Part shown: piece after piece, positions 53,090 to 62,564 of the stretch
How the letters are laid out: each line of letters begins with the position of its first letter
How positions within the stretch are numbered: position 1 is the stretch's first letter
NCBI GenBank assembly: GCA_964353015.1
Contig: CAYGUA010000022.1
Span: forward strand, 25,396 to 89,395
Length of the DNA: 64,000 nt
Direction: 5' to 3'
Source of the DNA: JAMZMI01 sp964353015
Lineage (GTDB): Bacteria; Bacteroidota; Bacteroidia; Cytophagales; Cyclobacteriaceae
Translations under genes and position numbers: made by a program
Notes under the pieces: generated by a model
What the model saw: the letters and a program-made list of their open reading frames with translations, nothing else
Databases searched by the model: none
Told to the model about the DNA's origin: nothing

Positions 53090-53988
53090 GATTCTATCAC
53101 CCCATCATCTTTATCTTAACTTTATTCATTTCGGTTTCATGTACTAAAACGGATATGGGAGAATTAAAATTTGATTTACAAGGCCACAGAGGCACCAGAG
53201 GATTGATGCCAGAAAACACCATTCCTGCTTTCTTGAAAGCGATTGATCTTGGTGTCAATACTTTGGAAATGGACCTGGCTGTAACTAAAAACATGGAACT
53301 TCTGGTAAGCCATGAGCCATTTATAAACCCTGAGTATTGTCTTGACAAAATGGGGAATGAAATCCCTGATTCGCTGATGTACTCATATAATATTTATAAA
53401 ATGGACTATGCGGAAATCATTCAATTTGATTGTGGAATGAAACCACATCCGAGATTTCCTGAGCAGCAAAAGATGAAGGCATCCAAGCCGCTGTTGACCG
53501 ATGTTTTGGAAACTGTGGAATCCTATTCAGACGAAAACAATCTTAAAGCCCTTCGATATAATATTGAAATAAAAAGTTTGCCACAGGGCGATGATTTGTT
53601 TCACCCAAAACCGAGTGTTTTTTCTGATTTGGTTTACAATGCCTTGAATGAAAAAATAGGATGGGAAAGGATCACAATTCAGTCTTTTGACTTTAGGATT
53701 CTACAATATTTTAATCAAACCTATCCTGAGGTCACCCTCGCAGTATTGATCGAAAATCAGGACTCCATTGATCAAAATCTGGAGGAGCTTGGTTTCAAAC
53801 CAGAAATATACAGTTGTGATTTTGTATTACTTTCGCGTGAAAATGTGGATAAGCTTCATTCCCTGGGTTTGAAAGTTATTCCTTGGACAGTCAATGAAAT
53901 TGCAGATATGCAGCGATTGATTGAGTGGGGTGTAGATGGCTTAATCACAGATTATCCGGATAGATACAACAAAATCAACAATGAGTAA
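53086..53988 (+). CDS. Glycerophosphodiester phosphodiesterase (lipoprotein)
   Basis: 300 residues. A lipoprotein signal (ILTLFISVSCTK) precedes a GDPD TIM barrel: 'QGHRGTRGLMPENTIPAF' with catalytic His, metal ligands in LEMDLAVT, the second His in LVSHEP, and 'VIPWTVNEIADMQRLIEWGV' then DGLITDYPD at the end. It releases glycerol 3-phosphate from deacylated phospholipids, presumably in the periplasm. Overlaps both neighbours, so the three genes are one operon. Confidence 0.93.
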   Translation: MRFYHPIIFILTLFISVSCTKTDMGELKFDLQGHRGTRGLMPENTIPAFLKAIDLGVNTLEMDLAVTKNMELLVSHEPFINPEYCLDKMGNEIPDSLMYSYNIYKMDYAEIIQFDCGMKPHPRFPEQQKMKASKPLLTDVLETVESYSDENNLKALRYNIEIKSLPQGDDLFHPKPSVFSDLVYNALNEKIGWERITIQSFDFRILQYFNQTYPEVTLAVLIENQDSIDQNLEELGFKPEIYSCDFVLLSRENVDKLHSLGLKVIPWTVNEIADMQRLIEWGVDGLITDYPDRYNKINNE

Positions 53989-54979
53989 AAAATATCACGT
54001 TTACGGTCTTGGCAATGCAGTAGTAGATTATGAGATTGAAGTCGATGACCAATTTTTTTCTGACAATGAAGTTGAAAAAGGCTTGATGACATTGGTGGAC
54101 GAGGCGCATCAAAAATCACTTCTCTCAATTGTACATAATAATATCAAGAAAAGACAAAGCGGCGGATCTGCCGCGAATAGTATTATTTCTCTCGCACAAT
54201 TTGGAGGAAAAGCTTTCTATTCCTGTAAAGTGGCTGATGATGAAGATGGTCAGTTTTATATGCAAGGTTTGTCTGCGGAAGGTGTGGACTCCAATTTGAA
54301 TTCAAACAATTTGACTCAAGGAACTACTGGAAAATGTCTCGTCATGGTGTCTCCAGATGCCGAACGAACCATGAATACGTTTTTAGGTATCACCTCTGAT
54401 TTTTCTATTGCTGAGTTGGATGCTGAAGCCATCGCTCAATCAGAATATGTTTTTATTGAAGGTTACCTGGTGTCATCTGACTCAGGTAGAGCTGCTATGA
54501 AAGCGGCAAAGAAAATCGCTCAGGAAAACGGCGTGAAGGTGAGTTTGTCATTTTCAGATCCGGCAATGGTAAAATACTTCAGAGATGAAATGATCGAAAT
54601 AGTTGGTGAAGGTGTGGATTTGTTGTTTTGTAATGAAGAGGAAGCTATGTTGTTTACCGGTACAGAATCTTTGATCGATGCAAGAGAGGCTTTGAAAAAT
54701 GTAGCTTCCAATTTTGTCATAACCATGGGAAAAAATGGTGCTTCAATTTTTGACGGAGATACCTTCATTGATATTGAATCTTATGAAGTGAAGGCAGTAG
54801 ATACTACAGGTGCGGGAGATATGTTTTGTGGGGCTTTTTTATATGGGATTACACATGGACATACTTTGGCTTCTTCAGGAAAACTTGCGAGTAAAGCAGC
54901 TTCAGTGGTTGTTTCAAGTTTTGGCCCAAGGCTGGAAATAAAGGAAATCAAGCACATTTTGGAAGAAGTATTTCATTAA
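53981..54979 (+). CDS. PfkB-family kinase (adenosine kinase-like)
   Basis: 332 residues. 'YGLGNAVVDYEIEV' begins the fold, 'RQSGGSAANSIISLAQFGG' is the substrate-binding Gly-Gly region and 'VDTTGAGDMFCGAFLYGI' is the anion hole with the catalytic Asp. The layout matches Bacteroidota proteins annotated as adenosine kinases, but ribokinase-type substrates cannot be excluded. Last gene of the operon with the metallophosphoesterase and GDPD; all three could act on phosphate-containing small molecules. Confidence 0.9.
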   Translation: MSKKYHVYGLGNAVVDYEIEVDDQFFSDNEVEKGLMTLVDEAHQKSLLSIVHNNIKKRQSGGSAANSIISLAQFGGKAFYSCKVADDEDGQFYMQGLSAEGVDSNLNSNNLTQGTTGKCLVMVSPDAERTMNTFLGITSDFSIAELDAEAIAQSEYVFIEGYLVSSDSGRAAMKAAKKIAQENGVKVSLSFSDPAMVKYFRDEMIEIVGEGVDLLFCNEEEAMLFTGTESLIDAREALKNVASNFVITMGKNGASIFDGDTFIDIESYEVKAVDTTGAGDMFCGAFLYGITHGHTLASSGKLASKAASVVVSSFGPRLEIKEIKHILEEVFH

Positions 54980-55058
54980 GAATCATTCGTGTCATTTGCT
55001 AAAATCAAGAATGATGTGAAACTTTTAGATATACACTTTCATCTCAATATTTTATTTA

Positions 55059-55066
55059 TATCTTTG
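55059..55066 (+). promoter_or_regulatory. rpmH operon promoter -7 box
   Basis: TATCTTTG, a perfect TAnnTTTG match 62 bases before the rpmH start. The upstream element is weak (TTTC at 55037-55040). A small hairpin AAAGGC/GCCTTT lies in the leader. Confidence 0.6.
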
Positions 55067-55128
55067 CACTCCATTTTTCAGGGAAGAAAATTTAAAGGCA
55101 TTAAGGCCTTTTACAAATAGTAGAAATT

Positions 55129-55284
55129 ATGAAAAGGACATTTCAACCTTCAGTTAGAAAAAGAAAAAACAAACACGGATTTCGCACAAGAATGGAATCT
55201 GCGAATGGAAGAGCAGTTTTAGCTAGAAGAAGAGCAAAGGGCAGAAAGAAACTTACAGTTTCTGACGAGATGCACAAAAAATAA
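55129..55284 (+). CDS. rpmH: Ribosomal protein bL34
   Basis: 51 residues: MKRTFQPSVRKRKNKHGFRT, then RMESANGRAVLARRRAKGRK and KLTVSDEMHKK. It has the usual L34 sequence plus a short C-terminal extension found in Bacteroidota. Highly basic. It is followed 14 bases later by rnpA, the conserved pairing. Confidence 0.98.
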   Translation: MKRTFQPSVRKRKNKHGFRTRMESANGRAVLARRRAKGRKKLTVSDEMHKK

Positions 55285-55298
55285 TTAACCTTGGGCCT

Positions 55299-55706
55299 AT
55301 GACTGGTTCAGGCCACATCAAATACACCTTTCTCAAAGAAGAAAGGCTGACAGGCAAAAAAAATATAGAGGAGCTATTTCAGCATGGTTCCTCTTTTTAT
55401 TTACATCCTCTGCTTCTGAAATATTCAGACAAATCTGAATCACTCAGCTGTAACAGTATCCTCATTTCTGTACCAAAAAAGAAATTTAAAAGGGCTGTCC
55501 ACAGAAACCTCATCAAGAGGAGAATTCGTGAAGCATACCGTCTGAATAAAAATCAGATATTTTTAGACGAACCTCCGTTCTATCATTTTGCAATTATATA
55601 CCTGGACAAGGTAATATTGCCTTACGCTCAAATCGAGGAAAAACTAATTGTCTTATTGAAGCGTTTAAAAAATCTAAAAAATCCATCGAATGAAGAAAAG
55701 ATTTAA
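55299..55706 (+). CDS. rnpA: Ribonuclease P protein component
   Basis: 135 residues. 'FLKEERLTGKKNIEELFQHG' and the RNA-binding RNR region 'FKRAVHRNLIKRRIREAYR' are diagnostic. It supports the RNase P RNA in tRNA 5'-end maturation. Its 3' end overlaps the S41 protease gene by 17 bases. Confidence 0.95.
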   Translation: MTGSGHIKYTFLKEERLTGKKNIEELFQHGSSFYLHPLLLKYSDKSESLSCNSILISVPKKKFKRAVHRNLIKRRIREAYRLNKNQIFLDEPPFYHFAIIYLDKVILPYAQIEEKLIVLLKRLKNLKNPSNEEKI

Positions 55707-57342
55707 GATTCTCTCCATCATTTTGATATCGGGCGTTTTCATTGCCGCGTTTGTAGGTCCGTCCAAAGATCGCTCATTCGAAATCATCAAAAATCTTGAC
55801 ATTTTTGTTACCGCTTTCAAGGAGGTAAACTCGTATTATGTTGACGAAATAAATCCAAACAAACTCATGAGAACGGGTTTGGATGCAATGCTCTCGTCTC
55901 TTGATCCTTACACAGATTATATTCCTGAAGATGATATCGAGGATTATCGCACGATTACTACAGGAGAATATGGAGGTATCGGCGCTCTGGTTGACACCAA
56001 AGATGGATCCAGCACCATCGTGCTTCCTTATGAAGGATATCCAGCGGCTAAAGCTGGCTTGATTGCGGGTGATGTTATTTTAAAAATCAATGAAATTGAT
56101 ATTACGACCAAGACGGCTGATGAAATAAGCAAATTGTTGAAAGGTCAGTCTAAGTCAGAGATCAGCCTCACGATTAAAAAATACAAACAAGAGCAACCTA
56201 TAAAAGTCACGCTCCAAAGAGAGAAAATCACAATCAACAATGTGCCTTATCACGGCATGGTGACAGATGAAATTGGGTATTTGAAATTGACGGATTTTAC
56301 AACAAACGCTGGTCAGGAAGTAAAAAATGCAGTTACCAAACTCATAGCAGACGGGGCTAAAAAAATTATTCTTGATCTTAGAGGCAATCCTGGTGGGTTG
56401 CTCAATGAAGCCGTCAATGTATCAAATGTTTTTGTTGAGAAAGGGAAGGAAGTGGTTACCACCAAAGGAAAATTGACACAGGATTTGAGAGTTTATAATA
56501 CCTTGAATGAGGCTACAGACACGCAAATCCCTTTGGTCGTGTTGACAAGCAGGGGCAGTGCATCAGCTGCTGAAATTGTTTCAGGTGTTGTCCAGGATTA
56601 CGATCGTGGTGTTTTGGTTGGTCAAAGGACTTATGGAAAAGGACTTGTTCAGCAGACCAGGCCTTTGGCTTACAATTCACAAATCAAGGTAACTACAAGC
56701 AAATACTATATTCCTAGTGGCAGATGTATTCAGGCAATCGACTATAGCAACAGAAATCAGGATGGCAGTGTGGGCAAGATCGCAGACTCGCTGCAGGTTG
56801 CATTTAAGACTTCTAAGGGTCGGGTTGTTTATGATGGAGGAGGAGTAAATCCTGACGTTGAAGTAGAAACCTATCAATATGCGCCCATCACTTTTAGCCT
56901 TATGAGCAAAGATTTGATTTTTAATTATGCAACAGAATATTTTCACAATCATAAGGAGATAGTATCAGCCAAGGATTTTGTCATATCAAATGAGGAATAT
57001 GATGAATTTGTGAATTGGCTGAAGGGCAAGGATTATGATTATACAACTCAAGTTGAAAAGGATATTGAAAGGTTGATCACTACCTCGAAATCTGAAAAAT
57101 ATTTCAAGGATATTGAGGCTCAAATTGACGCTTTGAAAAAGGCGACATTGCACAATAAAGAGCAGGATCTACAGACATTCAAAGTCGAAATCAAGGCTTT
57201 GCTAGAGCAGGAAATATGTGGCAGATATTATCTACAAGATGGTATAGTGGAGTCAACTTTCAGTAGAGATGCTGACATCAAAGCCGCAATTGAAGTGCTT
57301 AATGATAGCACTAAATATCAGGATATTCTAAAACAGAATTAA
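55690..57342 (+). CDS. S41-family C-terminal processing protease
   Basis: 550 residues. An N-terminal membrane helix or signal (about 5-22), a PDZ domain (about 85-170; 'GYPAAKAGLIAGDVILKINE'), and the S41 catalytic core with the serine in 'SRGSASAAEIVSG' and the lysine in 'GQRTYGKGLVQQTRP'. A helical C-terminal part extends to 550. Located in the periplasm, where CtpA-type proteases trim or degrade envelope proteins. It overlaps rnpA and is four bases from tsaB. Confidence 0.95.
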   Translation: MKKRFKILSIILISGVFIAAFVGPSKDRSFEIIKNLDIFVTAFKEVNSYYVDEINPNKLMRTGLDAMLSSLDPYTDYIPEDDIEDYRTITTGEYGGIGALVDTKDGSSTIVLPYEGYPAAKAGLIAGDVILKINEIDITTKTADEISKLLKGQSKSEISLTIKKYKQEQPIKVTLQREKITINNVPYHGMVTDEIGYLKLTDFTTNAGQEVKNAVTKLIADGAKKIILDLRGNPGGLLNEAVNVSNVFVEKGKEVVTTKGKLTQDLRVYNTLNEATDTQIPLVVLTSRGSASAAEIVSGVVQDYDRGVLVGQRTYGKGLVQQTRPLAYNSQIKVTTSKYYIPSGRCIQAIDYSNRNQDGSVGKIADSLQVAFKTSKGRVVYDGGGVNPDVEVETYQYAPITFSLMSKDLIFNYATEYFHNHKEIVSAKDFVISNEEYDEFVNWLKGKDYDYTTQVEKDIERLITTSKSEKYFKDIEAQIDALKKATLHNKEQDLQTFKVEIKALLEQEICGRYYLQDGIVESTFSRDADIKAAIEVLNDSTKYQDILKQN

Positions 57343-57345
57343 TTC

Positions 57346-58035
57346 ATGGCACTTATTCTTGCAATAGATACATCCACTAAAGTGTGCTCTGTGGCTTTAC
57401 ATCAGGATGGTGTAGAGATTGGTCATCAGGCGTATCATTTGCAAAAATCACATTCATCGCTTTTACCAGTAATTATCAAACAGTTGATAGAAAATGTAGA
57501 TTTGAAGCTCTCAGATTTGCAAGCTGTAGCTATCTCTGCCGGCCCTGGCTCATACACTGGATTGAGAATTGGCACATCTACGGCTAAGGGTTTATGTTTT
57601 GGACTAAATATCCCACTAATTTCATATGATAGTCTGGATGCCATGTATGAATCAGTAAAAGGCATGGTGAATAATGAAGCATTAATCTGTCCTATGATTG
57701 ATGCCCGCAGAATGGAAGTTTATTGCAATCTTCGATCAACTTTTGGCGAGCATATTTGGCCTTCTGCGCCTGTTATTTTGGAAGAAAATACCTTCGATGA
57801 CTTCAAAAATGATCAAATAATTTTAGTTGGCAATGGAGCTGAGAAATGTGTAGACTTTTATGCACAATCATCAAACATCTCATATTTGCCTGATAGCTAT
57901 CCGGCCGCTTTTGCTGTTGGAAAGCTAATTGAAGAGAATTTCAACGCGCAAAATTTTGAGGATTTGGTTTATTTTGAACCTGAATATCTCAAAGAATATC
58001 GAACTAAATTACCTAAAGATAAGTTGAGCCTCTGA
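57346..58035 (+). CDS. tsaB: tRNA threonylcarbamoyladenosine protein TsaB
   Basis: 229 residues. 'LAIDTSTKVCSVALHQDG' and 'AISAGPGSYTGLRIGTSTAK' are the ASKHA-fold signatures of TsaB (YeaZ). It is a non-catalytic partner of TsaD in making t6A at position 37 of ANN-decoding tRNAs. Next in the operon after the S41 protease; the start of DUF2480 overlaps its stop by one base. Confidence 0.95.
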   Translation: MALILAIDTSTKVCSVALHQDGVEIGHQAYHLQKSHSSLLPVIIKQLIENVDLKLSDLQAVAISAGPGSYTGLRIGTSTAKGLCFGLNIPLISYDSLDAMYESVKGMVNNEALICPMIDARRMEVYCNLRSTFGEHIWPSAPVILEENTFDDFKNDQIILVGNGAEKCVDFYAQSSNISYLPDSYPAAFAVGKLIEENFNAQNFEDLVYFEPEYLKEYRTKLPKDKLSL

Positions 58036-58544
58036 TGGAAGAAATAATCAATCGAGTCGCGAATTCAGTTTTATTATCCATAGATATGGATGATTACATT
58101 GATCAGAGTGAATGCCTTTCATTTGATTTAAAACCCGCATTATTTCAGGAGATTCTGCTTAGGGAGAAGGACTTTCGCCAATACCTCAAAGATTTTGATT
58201 GGGAAATATATAGAGGTAAAAACGTCAATGTGACTTGCTCATCTGATGCGATCATACCTTCTTGGGCTTATATGTTGGTTGCAGCCAAACTATCGAATGT
58301 GGCAAATATTTTAACAATTGGTGATAGTCGCGATCTGGAAAAAGCCATCATCGAAGAAGCCATCAATAAGCTGATCGATTCAGTCGATTTAAATGACGCC
58401 AAAGTGGTAATAAAAGGTTGTGGCAATTTGGAATTCCGGGATTATGCATATTTCAGGTTAACACAAAAAGTTTTACCGCTTGTTGCCAGCATCATGTATG
58501 GCGAGCCTTGCAGTACTGTACCTGTTTACAAAAAGCCAAAATAG
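58035..58544 (+). CDS. DUF2480 family protein
   Basis: 169 residues matching DUF2480 of Bacteroidota throughout: 'EEIINRVANSVLLSIDMDDY', 'REKDFRQYLKDFDWEIYRGK', 'CSSDAIIPSWAYMLVAAKL', 'VVIKGCGNLE' and 'SIMYGEPCSTVPVYKKPK'. The spaced cysteines in the last two segments suggest a metal or cluster site. The function is not known. Overlaps tsaB by one base. Confidence 0.92.
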   Translation: MEEIINRVANSVLLSIDMDDYIDQSECLSFDLKPALFQEILLREKDFRQYLKDFDWEIYRGKNVNVTCSSDAIIPSWAYMLVAAKLSNVANILTIGDSRDLEKAIIEEAINKLIDSVDLNDAKVVIKGCGNLEFRDYAYFRLTQKVLPLVASIMYGEPCSTVPVYKKPK

Positions 58545-58545
58545 T

Positions 58546-60966
58546 TTATTCGTCCTTAAGTATTTCAGCTGGATTGATCAAAGCCGTAGTTATGGTTCTA
58601 TGACTAATGGTCAACAAAGCAATGATCATTGTGATCATAAATGAAAGGAGGAAAAATTCATAACCGAGTTCTATCCTGTAGAAATAGTCTTCAAGCCATT
58701 TGTTCATAATGAAATAGGCAAATGGTGCAGCCACAACAAAAGCAATACCTGTAAGGATCAATATTTCTTTTGAGAAAAGACCCAATATGCTAGAAACGGG
58801 TGCGCCTAAAACCTTTCTTACCCCAATTTCTTTTGTCTTATTAATCGCAATAAAGGAGATCAATCCATAAAGCCCAAGACACCCAATGAATATAGAAATC
58901 AAAGAAAATATTCTAAGCAGAGAAGATATGCTCTTTTCTGATTCATATCTCTCAACCAATTCATTGTCATAAAATTCATAGTCCATCACAAATTCTGGAT
59001 AAACTTCTTCCCATGATTTTTTGAAATGTGCTAGTCCGGCTTCTACCTCAGAAACAGAGGATATTTTGAACGAAAGGCTGTAGAATAGATCAGGAACATT
59101 CAATAGGATTGTATAATCAATTGGGTCTTCGAGCGATTGCGTATGAAAATCTTCCATCACTCCAACGATTCTTTTATCTCCATTCCATCCTGTATTTAAT
59201 GTCTCGCCAACGGCCATTTCATAGTTATCTTTGAATCCCATCAGATCTGCAATCTTTCTATTGATCACAATTTGTGTACTGTCTGTTTTTTTGAGTTTTC
59301 TGCCAGCGAGTAATTTCAATTCAAAAAAATCAAAGTAGGCTTCATCGCATGCTTTGAAATTGGCGTGATAACTATTTTCTGATTGCAAGGGGGCATAATT
59401 GAAATTCGAATGGGAATTACTATTGCCTGTTGGCTGACTCAGAGCGAAAGTAACGCCAGCAATTTTTGGCGATTGCATCATCATTTCTCTAAACCTTTCT
59501 CTTTTGGTATTATTTACCTCAGGAACATAGGAGTTGACAATTGCCTCTGATCGAAATCCAAGACTTTTTTCCTGAAAATATTTCATTTGCGCTGTGACTA
59601 TCAATGTGCCAATAATCAGAAATTGAGAGATTGCAAATTGAAAGATTACCAAACCTTTACGTAGCGAAAGCCCACCACTGTTATGTTTAGAAGTTATTTT
59701 GCTTTTAAGGGCTAAAATGGTGTTCATTCTTGCCAGCAAAATACTTGGATAGAAACCAGAAATTGTACTGACACCAATGAATAAAGTGGCCAAATAAATC
59801 AATGCTGCTGAATCATCACTTAAATCAAGCAAAAGTCTGTAGCCAATGATGTCCTCCAGGACGATAAAAAGGATTTCGGAAATGGCCAAAGCCAGCACCA
59901 CAGAAATTAAGGTGATCATGGCAATCTCAATCATGAATTGAATGATCAACTGAGTTCGCTTAACGCCGATAGCCTTTCTGATCCCAATTTCCTTAGCCCT
60001 ATTTGCCGATTGGGCTGTTGCCAGGTTGATGAAATTAATACAAGCCGTGAGAATCAAAAACAATGCAATCACTCCAAGTGCTACTAATATTTCTTTTGAA
60101 ATGGTCGTAACATAAGCTCCATATTCTTTGTCAAAATGAATAGTAAAAAGGGGCTGACTTACAAATCTTCTTTGTTCAACTTCGCCTTCCGAATAGTATT
60201 TTTCGACCGTTTCTATAAGCTTCTGATCAAATATTTCTGCGTTAAACCCCTCATTGGTCAATATGTATGTGTTTAATCCTGAGCTTGTCGAATTCCATTC
60301 TTTACCTTCATAAAAATAGGGGTTCATAGATTTTTGTCCATAATATTCGAAAAGCATCGTAAAAGGAAAATTTGTAGATTCTGGATAGTCCTCGACAATG
60401 CCAACAACCTTATAAGCGCCTTCATTTTCCACTATTTTTCCCATGGCTTCTGATTCCTGACCGTCTAAAAGCTGAAATAACTTTCTGGCTGCTGATTTAG
60501 TCAATACAACTGTATTAGGCGCTGTTAATGCTGTTTCTGGATCTCCTACGACCCATGATGTAGTAAAAATCTTGAAGAAAGAATTTTCGGTAAATACAAC
60601 ACCTTCATTGAATAGGAACTTTTCCTTGTTTCCATCTTCTTTGATCACATTTATTTGAATATCGCCTCCATAATATGTTCTTACTACTTGCTGAATTTCC
60701 GGGTAATCAGTTTTTATTGCTGCTCCTAATGGATGTGGTGTTCCCATTCCCTTATTTGTCCTATCAGGATATATTGATTCGCTTGAGATTCTATATATGC
60801 GATCAAAGTTTACATGATGTTTATCAAAATTGGTTTCGAATTGCAAGACCTTGAATATGACCAATGAGCAGCCAATACCAAGAGCCAGGCCCAACACATT
60901 GATGAGGGTATATGCCTTGTTTTTAATCAGGTTTCGATAGGCGATTTTCAAATAATTTCTGAACAT
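58546..60966 (-). CDS. MacB/FtsX-type ABC permease
   Basis: 806 residues. 'RNYLKIAYRNLIKNKAYTLI' then 'NVLGLALGIGCSLVIF' is the standard start of Bacteroidota FtsX/MacB permeases. The protein is a doubled MacB: N-terminal helix, a periplasmic domain (about 50-275), three helices ('ANRAKEIGIRKAIGVKRTQL' between), then a second copy ending 'NKTKEIGVRKVLGAPVSSIL' and three helices. No ATPase is adjacent on the strand, so it uses one encoded elsewhere. Divergent from the NtrC-type regulator, a likely controller. Confidence 0.92.
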   Translation of the reverse strand: MFRNYLKIAYRNLIKNKAYTLINVLGLALGIGCSLVIFKVLQFETNFDKHHVNFDRIYRISSESIYPDRTNKGMGTPHPLGAAIKTDYPEIQQVVRTYYGGDIQINVIKEDGNKEKFLFNEGVVFTENSFFKIFTTSWVVGDPETALTAPNTVVLTKSAARKLFQLLDGQESEAMGKIVENEGAYKVVGIVEDYPESTNFPFTMLFEYYGQKSMNPYFYEGKEWNSTSSGLNTYILTNEGFNAEIFDQKLIETVEKYYSEGEVEQRRFVSQPLFTIHFDKEYGAYVTTISKEILVALGVIALFLILTACINFINLATAQSANRAKEIGIRKAIGVKRTQLIIQFMIEIAMITLISVVLALAISEILFIVLEDIIGYRLLLDLSDDSAALIYLATLFIGVSTISGFYPSILLARMNTILALKSKITSKHNSGGLSLRKGLVIFQFAISQFLIIGTLIVTAQMKYFQEKSLGFRSEAIVNSYVPEVNNTKRERFREMMMQSPKIAGVTFALSQPTGNSNSHSNFNYAPLQSENSYHANFKACDEAYFDFFELKLLAGRKLKKTDSTQIVINRKIADLMGFKDNYEMAVGETLNTGWNGDKRIVGVMEDFHTQSLEDPIDYTILLNVPDLFYSLSFKISSVSEVEAGLAHFKKSWEEVYPEFVMDYEFYDNELVERYESEKSISSLLRIFSLISIFIGCLGLYGLISFIAINKTKEIGVRKVLGAPVSSILGLFSKEILILTGIAFVVAAPFAYFIMNKWLEDYFYRIELGYEFFLLSFMITMIIALLTISHRTITTALINPAEILKDE

Positions 60967-61220
60967 AAGAAGCTTGTATTTTCTGATTGCTTCGGGTCTA
61001 TTTCAATGCCAAAATTGTATTGCGCATGTAATCAGTGAGTTACAGATAGGCGATGTTGAATTATGTATTCTTACGAACATAAGAATGTTTGTTTTTAATA
61101 CACTTTTGGGTGAATCCAAATTTTTCAGATGTCAAATTTAGATTTTGAGGTTCTTAAATTCTTCATTTCCATTTCATATGCCATTAGTAGGTTTTAGCTT
61201 TAATGATTCTCCAGTATCCA

Positions 61221-62564
61221 ATGAGTAAAATACAGGCAAGTATATTAGTTGTTGATGATGATCCGGACATCCTTACTACTGCAAGATTATTTCTTAAGCA
61301 GAAGTTTGAATTTGTCCATACCATTCAAGCAACAGATTCCATATTGAGCATCTTGAGCGAAATGCAAATTGATGTGGTTTTATTGGATATGAATTATGCT
61401 TCTGGCGAAAGTGATGGAATGAAGGGGTTATCCCTTATTGATGAAATCATCAGAAAACATCCTGGAGTGGACATCATACCGATCACGGCATTTGGAGAAA
61501 TTGATTTGGCTGTTGATGCACTTAAAAGGGGTGCCAGAGATTTCATAACCAAACCCTGGCAAAATGAAAAATTACTCAATGCCATCACTACCACATTGAC
61601 ATTGTCCAATGGTCTGCTACACGATGATTCGACGAGTGATGAAGGTCATATTTCAAAAAACACAGCATTCATTGGTAGCTCCAAGGCATTTAAATCGGTG
61701 TTGAATCAAATAAAGAAAGTAGCAGTTACTGATGCCAATGTTCTCATTTTGGGAGAAACCGGTACAGGAAAATCTCAGGCGGCACTTGAGATTCACAAAT
61801 TATCAGAAAGGAAAAATGCGCCCTTTGTTAATTTGGATTTAGGATCTTTGAATGAGAGTTTATTTGAATCAGAGCTTTTCGGATTTATGAAAGGTTCATT
61901 TACTGATGCATTTGAAGACAAACCAGGCAAACTCGAAGAAGCCAATGGAGGAACTTTGTTTTTGGATGAAATTGGGAATATTACATTAAATCAACAAGCC
62001 AAATTACTTTCGGTTTTGGAGCGTAGAGTTGTATCCAGAATAGGGTCCAATAAAATCATTCCTTTAGATATTCGAATCATATCTGCCACAAATCAGGATC
62101 TATCAAAAAGTCTGGTTGAAGGGTTATTTAGGCAAGATTTTTTGTACAGAATCAATACAATTGAAATCTACATGCCCAATCTATCCGAGCGACTGGAAGA
62201 TTTGCCTTTGCTGGTCAAATATTATTTTGATCTATTCAAAAGAGATTATAATAAGAAGGGGTTGAAGTTAAGTCCCGAGGCTTTAAACCTTATTACAGAA
62301 GCTCAGTGGCCTGGCAATATCCGACAACTCATTCACATGATTGAAAAATCAGTTATTTTGAGTAGAAGCAGTTATTTGACTCCAGCAGATCTGGAACTAT
62401 CCCCACCAGACTCCGAAAATATTGGATTGAATATCAATGAAATGGAAAGATCATTGATATTAAAGGCTTTAAAGAAAAACAAAGGCAATATGACACATGC
62501 AGCTCGAGATTTGGGGATAGACCGACAGGCGCTTTATCGAAGACTAGAAAAGTATGGTCTTTAA
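61221..62564 (+). CDS. Sigma-54-dependent response regulator (NtrC type)
   Basis: 447 residues from ATG 61221 (ATG 61203 adds six). Receiver with D56 in VVLLDMNY and K111 in ITKPW; AAA+ domain with Walker A GETGTGKS (178-185), Walker B GGTLFLDEIGN; FIS-type helix-turn-helix at the C-terminus (GNMTHAARDLGIDRQALYRR). The sigma-54 contact loop GAFTGA reads GSFTDA (225-230): the last Gly is Asp, as often seen in Bacteroidota, and Ala is Ser. It activates sigma-54 promoters when phosphorylated. It overlaps its kinase by 11 bases. Confidence 0.95.
   Translation: MSKIQASILVVDDDPDILTTARLFLKQKFEFVHTIQATDSILSILSEMQIDVVLLDMNYASGESDGMKGLSLIDEIIRKHPGVDIIPITAFGEIDLAVDALKRGARDFITKPWQNEKLLNAITTTLTLSNGLLHDDSTSDEGHISKNTAFIGSSKAFKSVLNQIKKVAVTDANVLILGETGTGKSQAALEIHKLSERKNAPFVNLDLGSLNESLFESELFGFMKGSFTDAFEDKPGKLEEANGGTLFLDEIGNITLNQQAKLLSVLERRVVSRIGSNKIIPLDIRIISATNQDLSKSLVEGLFRQDFLYRINTIEIYMPNLSERLEDLPLLVKYYFDLFKRDYNKKGLKLSPEALNLITEAQWPGNIRQLIHMIEKSVILSRSSYLTPADLELSPPDSENIGLNINEMERSLILKALKKNKGNMTHAARDLGIDRQALYRRLEKYGL

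Noticed and set aside
61040..61220. Sigma-54 promoter in the permease/regulator gap
   Set aside because: TTTTGGCAT occurs on the minus strand near 61015, but no TTGC follows at the required distance.
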